Shown: positions 8,203 through 17,700 of the stretch, piece by piece
How positions within the stretch are numbered: position 1 is the first letter of the stretch
Layout: every line of letters begins with the position of its first letter
From: Planctomycetota bacterium
Lineage (GTDB): Bacteria; Planctomycetota; Planctomycetia; Gemmatales; Gemmataceae
Assembly (NCBI GenBank): GCA_016872605.1
Contig: VGZI01000020.1
Span: 1 to 52,635 of the forward strand
Direction of reading: 5' to 3'
DNA: 52,635 nt
Made by a program: the position numbers and the translations under genes
Notes under the pieces: generated by a model
Seen by the model: only the letters and a program-made list of their open reading frames with translations
Database searches by the model: none
Told to the model about the DNA's origin: nothing

Positions 8203-8763
8203 ATGGGCGTTCCCCGCGAACCGACTTACTCTCTACTTGTCATCGCCTGCTTTAGCCGGCATGTCGACGCGCTCGACTGGGCCAAGGAGCAACTTCGGTT
8301 GACCTACGGCCCGATCTCGCTTGTCAGTCCCGACTTTCCGTTTCATCACACGAAGTATTACGACGCGACAATGGGGACCGGCCTCATCAAACGGTTCCTC
8401 GTATTCGACTCGATCGTGCCTGCCGATTGTTTGCCGGAAGTGAAACGTCACGCGATCGTTCTGGAACAGGCGCTGGCGACGAGCGGACGACATACGGAAT
8501 GGCGCCCGCTCAATCTCGATCCAGGGTTGATCCAGCTCGGCAAGTTTCTCTTGGCGTCGACCAAAGACCAGGCCCATCGGGTTTATCTCAAGGATGACAT
8601 TTTCGCGGAGGTGACTCTGCGCTTCGAAGCCGGGGCGTTTGAAGTTTGGCCGTGGACCTATGCCGACTACCGAGAAGAGGCGGTCCGAGCGTTCCTGAAC
8701 TCCGCCCGCGCTCTGCTTTACGAGAAGGTGACCGCGATCCGAGCCGCTGGAAAGTCGGAATAA
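8203..8763 (+). CDS. DUF4416 family protein
   Basis: 186 residues, the typical length for DUF4416. The conserved core is visible: FFHHTKYYDATMG-like segment near 45-57, RPLNLDPGLIQLGKFLLAS near 105-125 and the C-terminal WPWTYADYR. The family occurs in Planctomycetes, Deltaproteobacteria and other environmental lineages and has no assigned role; it tends to be soluble and of one domain. Start ATG 8203 comes after a GGCGAG sequence. Orientation and spacing would allow cotranscription with the SDR gene. Confidence 0.85.
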   Translation: MGVPREPTYSLLVIACFSRHVDALDWAKEQLRLTYGPISLVSPDFPFHHTKYYDATMGTGLIKRFLVFDSIVPADCLPEVKRHAIVLEQALATSGRHTEWRPLNLDPGLIQLGKFLLASTKDQAHRVYLKDDIFAEVTLRFEAGAFEVWPWTYADYREEAVRAFLNSARALLYEKVTAIRAAGKSE

Positions 8764-9003
8764 CCGGGCAGTTTTTCCTCTTTTCGCCGCCTATCCCCTA
8801 GTTCACGTCTGGAATCCAAATCGAAAAACTCTATCCGTTTCGTAATGAGGCATCTTGCGAGGCGATTTCAGCCTTGCTACGATCTTCTTCCGCCCGCAGC
8901 GACCAACGACGATTGGGACGGCACGAACAGAAGTGCTCGCCCTCCCACACCGCCGGTTCCCGTGGCCAGAAAACGACGGATGAGTGTACAAAATAATACT
9001 GAG

Positions 9004-9450
9004 ATGGCGAAAAAAGCACGAAAAGCTGGTGGTTGGCTCTTCAAAGAGGAGCCGAGTTGCTACAACTTCGCCGACTTGGAGCGGGATGGAAGTACAACTT
9101 GGGCCGGTGTCAAGAACGCCCTGGCCTGCCAACACCTGCGTGCCGTCCGCCAAGGCGATCGGGTGCTATATTACCATACCGGTTCGGAACGAGCGATTGT
9201 GGGGGAAATGCAGGTTGCAGCGGATCCAACGACCGACCCGGACAGCGCCGATCCCAAGGCGATCGCCGTGAAAGTCGTCCCCGTTCGGCGATGGAATCCG
9301 CCCGTAACGCTGGCCCAAATCAAGGCCGATCCCGTGTTCACCGACTGGGAATTGCTGAGGATTTCCCGATTGTCGGTGATGCCCGTGAGTTCGAATCTGT
9401 GGTTACGCTTGGAGGAGATTTGCCGACAAAACGCCATGGAGGGGTTGTAG
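9004..9450 (+). CDS. EVE domain protein (thymocyte nuclear protein 1-like)
   Basis: 148 residues. The EVE fold (PUA-like) binds modified bases in nucleic acids. Recognised from the start segment GGWLFKEEPSCYNFADLERDG, then TTWAGVKNALACQHLR, GDRVLYYHTGSERAIVG and the C-terminal WELLRISRLSVMPVS. ATG 9004 gives the usual short basic leader (AKKARKA); ATG 8980 in the same frame is a possible alternative, neither having a strong ribosome site. The gene stands alone between DUF4416 and a DHH phosphoesterase. Function in bacteria is unknown, though EVE proteins are often near restriction or RNA modification genes; none is seen here. Confidence 0.88.
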   Translation: MAKKARKAGGWLFKEEPSCYNFADLERDGSTTWAGVKNALACQHLRAVRQGDRVLYYHTGSERAIVGEMQVAADPTTDPDSADPKAIAVKVVPVRRWNPPVTLAQIKADPVFTDWELLRISRLSVMPVSSNLWLRLEEICRQNAMEGL

Positions 9451-9629
9451 CCGCTTGACGCCCTGGATTTTGATACAATGAACGGTGCCATGGATTCGGG
9501 CACAAGGGAGGAGACGCGCCGACTTGGCCCATGACGGGTGAACTTGCCTCGCCATCGCACAGACATGTATTTTTGTACATGCAAGTGACAGGCCTACGGA
9601 CGAGGGGTCGGTCGTCAGAGAGCATTACT

Positions 9630-10715
9630 ATGGCTCGTGGAACTGCAACCGCTGGCCAATCGCGCACAGCGGTAGCTCGCCGATCGGATCGATTTCTTGC
9701 AGGACTTGAGGACTTCCACGGCGTTACCGTCGTGTCCCATGTTCATCCAGACCCGGACAGCTTGGGCAGCATGGTGGGCCTGGCACACCTGATCGAAACC
9801 TGCGTTGGAATCCCGGTCCAGATCACGCAAGACGGGCCGATATGCCGAGCTGAGAACCGCATGATGGTTGAAGTCTTGGGCATTGACCTTACGCCGATTA
9901 GTAAGGTCAAGTGGAGCGACCACACGGCTGTCGTCATGGTCGACAGCCAGCCCAAGACCGCTAGGCACTCGTTCAACGGCGAAGCCAACATCTACGCCGT
10001 CATCGACCATCACCAGACGCCGGGCGACCTCGACGGCGTTCCATTCCTCGATATTCGCCGCGGCGTCGGCGCCACTTGCTCCCTAGTGACCCGCTACCTG
10101 ACCGAGCAGGAAGTCGGAATACCTGAACACGTGGCCACTTCACTTTTCTATGGCATAGACACCGAGCTTTCGGGTTTCCCGCGTGAGGCCAACGCGATCG
10201 ACGAAATGGCCCTGCAAACTCTATATGCGCTGGCTGACCGCGACTGTATCGCTCGCATCAAGAATGCCCCGTTGCCTGAGACTTTCTATGAATCGTTGCT
10301 GCAAGCGCTGCAAAGCTCCTTCGTTTACGACAAGTTGCTCATCAGCTGGATCCACGAGCTTCCGAACCCGGAACTCTGCTCGCAGTGTGTCGACTTCATG
10401 GTTCGCCTAGAAGGCATTCGGTGGGCGATCTGTGCGGGTGTTCACGATGAGCAGCTGACGTTGTCGGTGCGAAGCAATGTGCCGCGGGCACAAGCGGGCG
10501 AAATCCTGCGAAACGTCGTGCAGAAGATGGGCGGCCGGGCGGGGGGCCATGATCGCCGAGCGGGCGGCTTCCTACCCTTGCCAAGCAACTCGCGAACTGC
10601 TGTCGAGCAAGTGCAGAGTGAATTTCGCACGCGCATTCTCAAGGCACTACAAATTGAAGAACCGCGCGGCCGCCGTTTGGTGTCGCGCGGCGAGATGATG
10701 CGCAACCTTTTGTGA
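9630..10715 (+). CDS. DHH/DHHA1 phosphoesterase, NrnA-like (nanoRNase or pAp phosphatase type)
   Basis: 361 residues from ATG 9630. N-terminal DHH domain: SHVHPDPDSLGS near 30-41, VVMVDSQP near 110 and VIDHHQT near 130 supply the metal ligands. C-terminal DHHA1 domain ends with the glycine-rich GGRAGGHDRRAGG segment that binds substrate. Such proteins degrade 2-5 nucleotide RNAs and/or dephosphorylate 3'-phosphoadenosine 5'-phosphate. The frame is open from 9531 but residues before 9630 look unrelated; the choice is not certain as ribosome sites are weak. A TACAAT sequence at 9474-9479 might be a -10 box. Cytosolic. Confidence 0.85.
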   Translation: MARGTATAGQSRTAVARRSDRFLAGLEDFHGVTVVSHVHPDPDSLGSMVGLAHLIETCVGIPVQITQDGPICRAENRMMVEVLGIDLTPISKVKWSDHTAVVMVDSQPKTARHSFNGEANIYAVIDHHQTPGDLDGVPFLDIRRGVGATCSLVTRYLTEQEVGIPEHVATSLFYGIDTELSGFPREANAIDEMALQTLYALADRDCIARIKNAPLPETFYESLLQALQSSFVYDKLLISWIHELPNPELCSQCVDFMVRLEGIRWAICAGVHDEQLTLSVRSNVPRAQAGEILRNVVQKMGGRAGGHDRRAGGFLPLPSNSRTAVEQVQSEFRTRILKALQIEEPRGRRLVSRGEMMRNLL

Positions 10716-10718
10716 TTT

Positions 10719-10757
10719 GTTTAGCGCCCGCGCGGCGTCGTGCGGGCGCTATGCGAA
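10719..10757. repeat. TTTAGCG palindrome family, copy 4
   Basis: GTTTAGCGCCCGC at 10719-10731 with GCGGGCGCT at 10742-10750, then a decayed ATGCGAAAC. Between the converging DHH and SMP-30 genes. Confidence 0.7.
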
Positions 10758-10763
10758 ACTCCG

Positions 10764-11822
10764 CTAGAATCCCTTCCCTTTCGTCAACGTCCTCACACGG
10801 CAGATGTCGTGATTGGCGGCAATGTAAAGCGTTGAGCCGTCCGGGCCGCCGAAGCAGACGTTGGCGGTGTTGGTGCCGGTGTCTATGTTGCCGAGCACTT
10901 CGCCGCTCGGGCTGAACACCCAAACGCCGCCGGGACCCGTGGCCCAGAGGTTGCCATCGACATCGACCTTCATGCCGTCCGGCAGTCCGGGCCGTTTGTC
11001 CTTGAACCACTTTGTGCCGTCTGCGAAAATTCTGCCTTCGCCGAGGGTGCCGTCGTCTTTGACGGGGAACGACTTCCAGATCGGACTGGCCGGATCGGAG
11101 TTGGCAACGTAAAGCGTCTTTTCGTCAGGTGACAGTTCGATGCCGTTCGGCCGACTCATTTCCTTGGTCAAAAGAATGATCTTCCCGTCCTTCTTGCGCA
11201 GGTAGACGCCACAGAAGTCGAGTTCGCGAGCGGGGTCATCGTAGTGCTTGGGCAATCCGTACGGCGGGTCCGTGAAGTAGAGGTCGCCGTTGGAGTGATA
11301 GACGAGATCGTTGGGGCTGTTGAACTTCTTGCCCATGTAGTTGTCCGCGAGGACGGTCTTCTTGCCGTCTTTCTCGATGCGTGTGACGCGGCGGTCGCCA
11401 TGCTCACACAAGGTAAGCCGGCCGTCGATATCGAAGCGTAGGCCGTTGGAGCCGGGCTCATCGCCCGGCTTGCCGCCGCGCGGCGTCTTGCCGGTGTAGC
11501 CGGACGACTTGACGAACACGGTAACGTCCTTGCCTTCTTCCCATTTATGCACAACGTTGTGGGGGATGTCCGACCACACCAGGAAGTTGCCCTGCCTGTT
11601 CCACGCGACGCCTTCTGTCCAGATGTAGCCGCGCGCGATCGTCTCGACGGCTGCCTTTTTCGGCACGAGCTTGTTGAACGCCTTCTTGTTGAGACGCACG
11701 ATCTTGCGGGGCGGCGTTGGCTCCGGCTTTTTGTCGTCGGCCTTTTTGTCATCGCCTTCCGCGAAGGGAACGGCAAGCAATGCCATCAGGGGCAACGTGA
11801 AAGTCCAGCGGGTCCAGTACAT
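10764..11822 (-). CDS. SMP-30/gluconolactonase family protein, exported
   Basis: 352 residues. Signal peptide at residues 1-25 (a short basic start, a run of Leu/Ala/Pro, then an Ala-Glu-Gly cut region), followed by a Lys/Asp-rich linker and a six-bladed propeller of the SMP-30/gluconolactonase/LRE type. Visible blades include SDGVAWNRQGNFLVWSDI-like (residue 80s), FNSPNDLVYHSNGDLYFTDPPYG and PNGIELSPDEKTLYVANS, which hold the metal ligands Glu, Asn and Asp. These enzymes hydrolyse sugar lactones; many planctomycete copies have unknown substrates. Start ATG 11822 follows GAGGAG. Last gene of a minus-strand group with the DUF4261-like gene and ThuA. Confidence 0.88.
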   Translation of the reverse strand: MYWTRWTFTLPLMALLAVPFAEGDDKKADDKKPEPTPPRKIVRLNKKAFNKLVPKKAAVETIARGYIWTEGVAWNRQGNFLVWSDIPHNVVHKWEEGKDVTVFVKSSGYTGKTPRGGKPGDEPGSNGLRFDIDGRLTLCEHGDRRVTRIEKDGKKTVLADNYMGKKFNSPNDLVYHSNGDLYFTDPPYGLPKHYDDPARELDFCGVYLRKKDGKIILLTKEMSRPNGIELSPDEKTLYVANSDPASPIWKSFPVKDDGTLGEGRIFADGTKWFKDKRPGLPDGMKVDVDGNLWATGPGGVWVFSPSGEVLGNIDTGTNTANVCFGGPDGSTLYIAANHDICRVRTLTKGKGF

Positions 11823-11846
11823 AGAGAGGCTCCTCAGATTGGGTTT

Positions 11847-11876
11847 TGCCGCTTGCGTTGTAGCACGCAAGCGGCA
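11847..11876. repeat. Hairpin TGCCGCTTGCGT, 12-base perfect stem
   Basis: TGCCGCTTGCGT at 11847-11858 and its complement at 11865-11876 with a 6-base loop. A T-run follows on the plus strand only, so it would end plus-strand transcription rather than that of the neighbouring minus-strand genes. The stem's core is similar to the hairpin at 18550-18598. Confidence 0.6.
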
Positions 11877-11881
11877 CATTT

Positions 11882-12750
11882 TTATCCGCGCGCGCCGACC
11901 TTGGTCATCAACAGCACGCTCTCGACAGGGTATGGCAACACCACGCCCTTGGGTAGGCGGGCGAACCGAAAGGCGACGTTCTCGTCATAACCGATCGTAT
12001 GGCCCGGCTCGATCACCGGACCTTTCTCCATCATGTAGCGGAAGCAGTTCTGGAACATACCCAGTACTTCGTCGGCATCGCGGGCGTTTGTGTATTCCCA
12101 GGCCAGGTCCGGCAACCCGCAGTAGCCGGGCCACACGTCGCCAGGTAGCGCCCGCCACTCAAGTTGAGCCGTTCGACGCTCATCAAGAGCTGCGGCGGCT
12201 CGCCTTGTCGCAGCAACTCCCACGGCGATACGTCATGCGGCTTGCCGAAGATTTCACGCAACACGCCGGCGGGCAACACACGCCCTGTATGGATATTGCC
12301 AATGCCGACGGCGCCTTGCATGCACAGCCCAGCTGCAATCTTGTACATGAACAACGTGCACTCAATTGGATGCAGGTCGTCGCCGCCCACGAGCGTCAAA
12401 AGCGCATACGCTTGATGACTCAGAATCTCCTCGCGCAGCGCTGGCGTCATGCCAGCTTGGCGAATTATTTCAATTCCCTTGCTCGGGAATCCGTGCACCA
12501 GGCCGCCGATCGTCATACTGCCGACATAGGCCGCGAATGCATCGACTTTGATCGACGAATCCTTCGCGGCTTCATCCTCCTCATCGTCGCCGACTTCATG
12601 TATCTCGCACGGGTCCATGCAACCGGGTTCGCACGCATCCACAAATTTCGCAAGTGCCGCATAGTCCAGTTCGGGAAACGCGACGAAATAGACCTCCGTT
12701 TGATGCGGCAGCGGTTCTGACCCCGAGTCCGCTTTCTGTATCTTCGCCAT
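11882..12750 (-). pseudogene. DUF4261-like protein, frameshifted
   Basis: Two overlapping frames make one protein of about 289 residues. The first (start ATG 12750, GGGGGA upstream) codes for the N-terminal 190 residues with VYFVAFPELDY, an acidic stretch EVGDDEEDE and HPIECTLFMYKIAAG. The second, in another frame, takes over and continues to TAA at 11882 with DLAWEYTNARDADEVLGMF, GPVIEPGHTIGYDEN and LPYPVESV, which look like the C-terminal end of DUF4261. The switch must happen near 12141-12160. It is either a real mutation or a one-base sequencing error. No role is known. It lies 30 bases after ThuA and 59 before the SMP-30 gene, so probably cotranscribed. Confidence 0.7.
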
Positions 12751-12780
12751 GCGTTCGGTCCCCCGGTTCGGTTCTCCTCA

Positions 12781-13557
12781 TTACCTAGCGCCGATCCCCG
12801 CTTTGGAGATCGGCACGTTGACGGTCCACATGACTCCTTGAGCGACGAGGCGGCGATATTCGGGCAGCTGCCAATTCTCGTGAAAGTGCAGGCCGCTGAA
12901 GCCGAACGACCGTCCGCCGTCGTCGCGTTCATAGGCCCAGGCGACCGGATGCGACGTTCCATCGATGTCTGCCGTCACGAGCGGCGTGACTTTCTTGGCC
13001 AACTTGAGCGTGTAGTAAAACTCGTCGCGAGCCTTGAAATCGGCTAGGCCGTTGAGGATGGGATGCTTACCGCCGGCGATTTTCACGTCGGTACTAACTA
13101 CCGCATATTTTCGGTCGGGTCCGCCGTGGCAACCGCCGAACAAATCGACGAACGGCTTAATGTTCTTGGCGTCCTTCGTTCCCATGCCCCAGTGCAGGAC
13201 GGATAATCCAATTCCCCGCTTGGCGTTCGCCTTGAACGCCGCCAATCGTGCGTCATTGGCATTGAGCCACTTCGCCCCTTCGGAAACGAAAAGCACAATG
13301 CCATCGGTCTTGGCCAGGAGATCGGGGCCTTCGCGCCAGGGGTCATCGGCGCAGGCCAGCGTCGCCTCGATGGGTGCGTGCTTTTCGAGCGTCGCTTTGA
13401 GAATCTTCTGACCGAGTTGATACTCGTGCGTGTCCTTCGGATGCCCGTCGGGGCTATGCCAAAGTAACAACACGCGCTTCTTGGTTGCCTGGGCATCAAG
13501 CGGCAACGCGCTGAAGCCAAAGATGAAAAGGAACGTTAGCCATCGCCATCCGCACAT
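12781..13557 (-). CDS. ThuA domain protein, exported
   Basis: 258 residues from ATG 13557. A signal peptide (basic WRWLTFLFIFGF core, cut after LDAQA) precedes a class I glutamine amidotransferase-like ThuA fold: LLLWHSPDGHPKDTHEY near 32-48, DGIVLFVSEGAKWL near 90, SVLHWGMGTK near 125, GGKHPILNGLADF near 170 and PVAWAYERDDGGRSFGFSGLHFHENW near 220. In Rhizobium ThuA is linked to trehalose/sugar use; in Planctomycetes many secreted versions exist with unknown substrate. The open frame extends to 14019 but the extra part is antisense-like and overlaps the TIGR03067 gene. First gene of the ThuA/DUF4261/SMP-30 group. Confidence 0.88.
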   Translation of the reverse strand: MCGWRWLTFLFIFGFSALPLDAQATKKRVLLLWHSPDGHPKDTHEYQLGQKILKATLEKHAPIEATLACADDPWREGPDLLAKTDGIVLFVSEGAKWLNANDARLAAFKANAKRGIGLSVLHWGMGTKDAKNIKPFVDLFGGCHGGPDRKYAVVSTDVKIAGGKHPILNGLADFKARDEFYYTLKLAKKVTPLVTADIDGTSHPVAWAYERDDGGRSFGFSGLHFHENWQLPEYRRLVAQGVMWTVNVPISKAGIGAR

Positions 13558-13593
13558 AAGCGCCTCGCGTGTTTGCTTGGAATGCATAAGGAA

Positions 13594-13670
13594 CGAATGA
13601 CATCGAGAGCATCGCAGGCAGTAAGCGGTTTCGCACGTCCGCTTACTGCCTGCGCGGCTCGTTTCATTCG
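13594..13670. terminator. Long hairpin between TIGR03067 and ThuA genes
   Basis: A perfect 16-base stem (13613-13628 with 13639-13654) and a 10-base loop lie inside an outer pairing of CGAATGA with TCATTCG. It lies just after the stop of the TIGR03067 gene on the minus strand. There is no clear T-run, so it may be a factor-independent stop of low quality or another dispersed palindrome. Confidence 0.5.
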
Positions 13671-14132
13671 CTAGGGCGTCTTCTTTTTCATCTTCTGAAT
13701 CGTCGCGGCGAACTGACCCGCCTCTGCCGTGAAGTTCTTGGGCCGCTCCTTGCCTTGCGGATCGAAGCAAACACGCAAGGTGTTGCCCTTCATGAACTCG
13801 TAGATTCCCTACGTGGTGCCGCCTTTGCCTTCGCCGTCCGTGACGATAGCATCGACCTGATTCGGCTTCTTGGACGGATCCAGTTTGTGCGTGCCGGCCT
13901 GAACTAACTTGTCCCCGTCGCGAACCGTCCACTTGTCGCCGGCGAAGGTAATGGTGAGTCTGGCGACATCTTCCTTGGGCCGATCTTTGCCGCCCACCGA
14001 TTGTGAGAGAAACTGCCAAGTCCCCTGCAGCTTCTTCAGGTCCGCCGCAGCTTTCTTGTCGTCGCCGCCCGACGACAATCCCGTGATCGCCAGCAATCCA
14101 ACCGCGACCATGCCAAAACTAATCCCGCGCAT
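13671..14132 (-). pseudogene. TIGR03067 domain protein with internal amber stop
   Basis: ATG 14132 has an excellent ribosome site (CGGAGGA) and starts a leader peptide (FGMVAVGLLAITGLSS) followed by the TIGR03067 domain: DLKKLQGTWQFLSQ, a middle strand and HKLDPSKKPNQVDAI. The frame hits TAG at 13809-13811, codon 108. If this codon is read through, the same frame gives GIYEFMKGNTLRVCFDPQG, exactly the expected end of the domain, and stops at 13671 with 154 codons in all. So it is a nonsense mutation (or a sequence error) in a once complete gene. TIGR03067 is a planctomycete domain of unknown role, small, often exported. Two intact copies lie at 43251 and 43743. Confidence 0.8.
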
Positions 14133-14792
14133 GAAAGGTCCTCCGAAAAAAAGTGACAGCCATCTAACGATCATCGCCTCGTAATAGCTCCATGGGCGAA
14201 ACAAGCTGAGAATGATTCCGAATCCGTCGCTAACGAGATCCCCGTCGGCGCCGCGGACCACAAACGGGATCAGGTTAAAAACCGCCTGCGCCGCAGCCGC
14301 CAGCGCCAAACTCTGCCAGACGATCACGCCGTATTCGTCGCTCGGCTCGAGCATCACGTCCGCACCTCCGATGAGGACGATGCCTGCGGCCAACAGCAAC
14401 TCGATGCCCGGGCCCCCGAAAAAAATTAGCGCACTTTCGATATGCGGCAGGCGCAGCTTCGTGGGCACGCAGCGCACGACTCCTTCGATGGCGAACAGCC
14501 GTATTTCCACGTCGGCCGAGCCGATACGAAATCGCCCGATCGGATTGCCCATGCCGATGACTATCTGCTTGACGCGCCAGCCAAACACGAAAGCCACCAC
14601 GGCATGGCCCGCTTCGTGCACGGCGATCAACGGCATCCAGAACGCCACGAACAAGACCGCGCTCAGCTTGAACGGCGTGTAATCGTCGAGAATCTCCGCC
14701 GCAAACGCCACCAGAATCGCGGCAAGGAAAATACCGGCGATTACCCATTCAGTCGGCGTCGAAGGCCCACGCCTCGGCCCCGGATCGGACAT
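14133..14792 (-). CDS. M50 family membrane metalloprotease-like protein
   Basis: About 220 residues before the reading frame runs, without a stop, into the TIGR03067 gene. Two N-terminal helices, then VHEAGHAVVAF (zinc site HExxH) near residue 58, then GFRVKQIVIGMG-like and FGGPGIELLLAAGIV segments and a third-ligand region NLIPF...DGDLVSDG. This matches M50/site-2 proteases, which cleave transmembrane or nearby peptide bonds. ATG 14792 is 3 bases after the DUF4340 stop at 14796, so it belongs to the Gld-like operon. No stop of its own is seen: either the original stop was lost, giving a fusion, or a base was lost in the T-run near 14150. Size is on the short side for the family. Confidence 0.75.
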
Positions 14793-14795
14793 GCG

Positions 14796-17700
14796 TCACT
14801 TCTCTTTTTTCTCCTCGACATAGGCCGAGCGCGGGCGCGCAAGGATGATGGCGTCGACCTCGTCGATCAAGAATACCGCTCCGGAGCCGGGCGTTGTCGC
14901 GTATCTCTGCCCTGTTTTGTCGTCGGCGTTGCCGAGCCAAAGTTCGCGCCTCTCCTTGCCGACCTCGAACTCAATCTTCCAGGCCGGGTCCGCCAGTCCG
15001 AATGTCTTTAGGTCTGCCTTTGCATCGGTCACGTACCTGGTCGGCTTCAGCGATTCCAGAATCGCCAATGTGTTGCCGAGGTTGAACGTGTGTATCTTTG
15101 CTTTCGCATCGTCGGTGAAACGCCAGGTCCCATCTTTGCGATCCAGAAGAAACGACTTGCCGGCCTGGGAAACAGTCAATTTCCCATCGTCGGCTGACTT
15201 GAAGGCGGGCCAGGGCGTACGGATCTCCTTTTGCAGCCGGGATGTGATCTTGCTGCTCAGAAGAAAGACGACATTCTTGTCGCCGACACGGGCGTAGCGG
15301 CGCGCATCGGATTGACTGTTTTCCTTGGCGCCGACGATCAGAGTCAATTGTTCCGAATCGCCGAGCTTGAAGCGCCACTGCACAAGGGGCTGGTCGAAGC
15401 CGAATTTCTTGGCATCCGACAGCTTATCGGCCACTATCTCATCGGCGCGCAGGCGCTGCATGGCGCGTATCAGTTCGTCGAGCGTCGCGCCGTCGGCCGA
15501 TCCGTCGGCCGGTTCGCTCAGCTTCCATCCTTTGTTGTCCCGGGAGAATGCGAGCCTACGGTTGCCTGCCGTCATCTCGGCGCGATCGACGTTGCCGAAC
15601 GCAGCCAGATTGCGATCGGCATAGTACAACGGCGGCGCCGACAGGTGCCGCGATAGTTCCGCCGACAGCACGACCACCATTGGCCGATCGCCGACGAGGG
15701 CAAAGCGCTCGTCCGTTTCCTTCTTCGAGGCATCCTTCGTCAAGTTGCCGAGCTTGATGACGTGCTTGGTCACGTTGCCGTCGATCTCAACGCTGATCGT
15801 CGCCACGGCAATGGGCTTTTCAAGGCCATATGCTGCAAGGTCCTTGACCGGGAATGCGGCAATGCGCTTGGCGCTCAAGTTCGAGATTCGGCGCAAGAAG
15901 TCACTCAGCATCAAGAGATCCGCGTCCCGCGTGCTTGGCTTCGTGATAAGCCAATTGTCGTCGCGGCGAGTCAGCTCGAGGTCGGCATCCTTCATCTTGC
16001 GGTCAATCGTCATGACGGCATCGCCATCGAATCGCAGCAACCGCGTGTCAACGAAATCGAGATAGGTCTTCCGCAGGAACGATGCGAACTCCGCGCCAAG
16101 CACCGCGACCGCATCCTTCTTGTCAACGCGCACATACCATCCGCCTCCGGGCGCCTCTCTGCCGATGGCGATGACGTGTTCTTGCGTTTTGCCTTTTTCG
16201 CCTTCGCCCAGTTGGACGATTATGGTCTCTGCGGGCGATTCAAGGCCGTAGTTTTGCCAGTCGATCTTGCCCCCATAGACGGCGAACTTGTCGGCACGCA
16301 ACTGCGTGAGCAGGCCGAGCGTGGCCTTGACGGAGACGTCGTCGACGGTGAACGACGGCACCGGCGCATCGACAACGCGCCAGAGCCCCATCTTTCGCTC
16401 CAGCGCGAAAGGCGCAGCACCGGCGTACTTGATCCGCTGAACATCGCCGGCCTGCACGTTCAAAAGCGATTTGTCGAGAAACTCAAAAGGATCCTTGCGT
16501 AGATTCGCAAAGGTCTTGTCGCTGACCACGAACACCGAGTCGCCGCCCGAAAGCCTGGCGAATCGGCTCGGCTCCGGATCGCTGAAGCGCTTACCGACTT
16601 CCAGCGTGAGCGGCTTTCCCTCCTTGGCGATGAGCGTGACCTTGAATTCCGGTTTGTCGAGCCCGAATCCGGCCAGGTCTTGCGGTGCCTTCGCTTCAAA
16701 TCGTTCGCACCTGAGCGTCGCCAGGTCGCCAAGGAGCGAATCGATGTCCTTGGCCGACGCTTCGGCCTCAAGTGGTCCACTGATTTTCCAGGCCGAGCCG
16801 GCGCGATCGAGATGGTACGGCGTGCCCGTTGCCTGAATGGTGATGCGCGTCACGGCGTCGCGTTCGAACCGCCACAATTCGCGGGGCCGAAATGCCAGTT
16901 CGGTCGCGGTGGCCACCTTCCAAACCTTGTCGTCGATCGGATGCACGCGCGGCCAAGCATCCACCTGGGCGTAGTAAGTATCCTTGTCCTTATCCTTTTT
17001 TTGCGCCAGCCGCACGACGATTTCACGTTTCTTCTTGGCGTCCTTGCCGTCAACTTTCTTTGCGGTCTTGTCGACTTCGTCGAGCATGATGCGGATGACG
17101 TTTTTCGCCTGATCGAGGCCCAGATCCTGGGGATCGAGCGAATCGTCAATTCTTGGCCGGGCATCGCCCAATCTGTCGAGCGCCTCCTCGACGAGCTTTG
17201 TGTCGGCGTCCTCGACTACACGGCCCTTGGCATCTTCGATGCGCCATTTTTCTTTTTCGTTGTCCTTGTCGCCTTCCTTGACTTTCGCGAGGATCAAGTG
17301 CTTTCCGGCCTGACGAATTTCAAAGCGCTGCACGTCGCTCGATTTGAATCGGGCCAGATGGGAGTCGCGGAGTTTCTCCATTCGAGTTGTAACGTCACCG
17401 ATCAGGCGAGTCCGAATCATGAACGCCTGCTCATTGCCGGCGAGCCTGGCAAAACGAAAATTGCTGCTGGGCTCCCGTGACGACGTTGCCATCGACCCGA
17501 TTTGCAGGGTCAGCTCGTCTCCTCCCAGCGTCGTTACCACCAGCGTCGTTTCCGGTTTTTCCAGTCCGCAAGAGAGCAGTGACTTGTTTTCAACGAACTC
17601 ATCGGCCCACAGATCGGGGAAGGCTCGCAGCAGGGCATCGCGTTGACCGGGGTCGAGCCGATCCTCAGCACAGGTCGGCTGCCACCACTCGTAGGTCCCG

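Noticed and set aside
13809..13811. TAG as a recoded (pyrrolysine or suppressed) codon
   Set aside because: No evidence of a recoding element, and several other genes here use TAG as normal stop; nonsense mutation or error is simpler.
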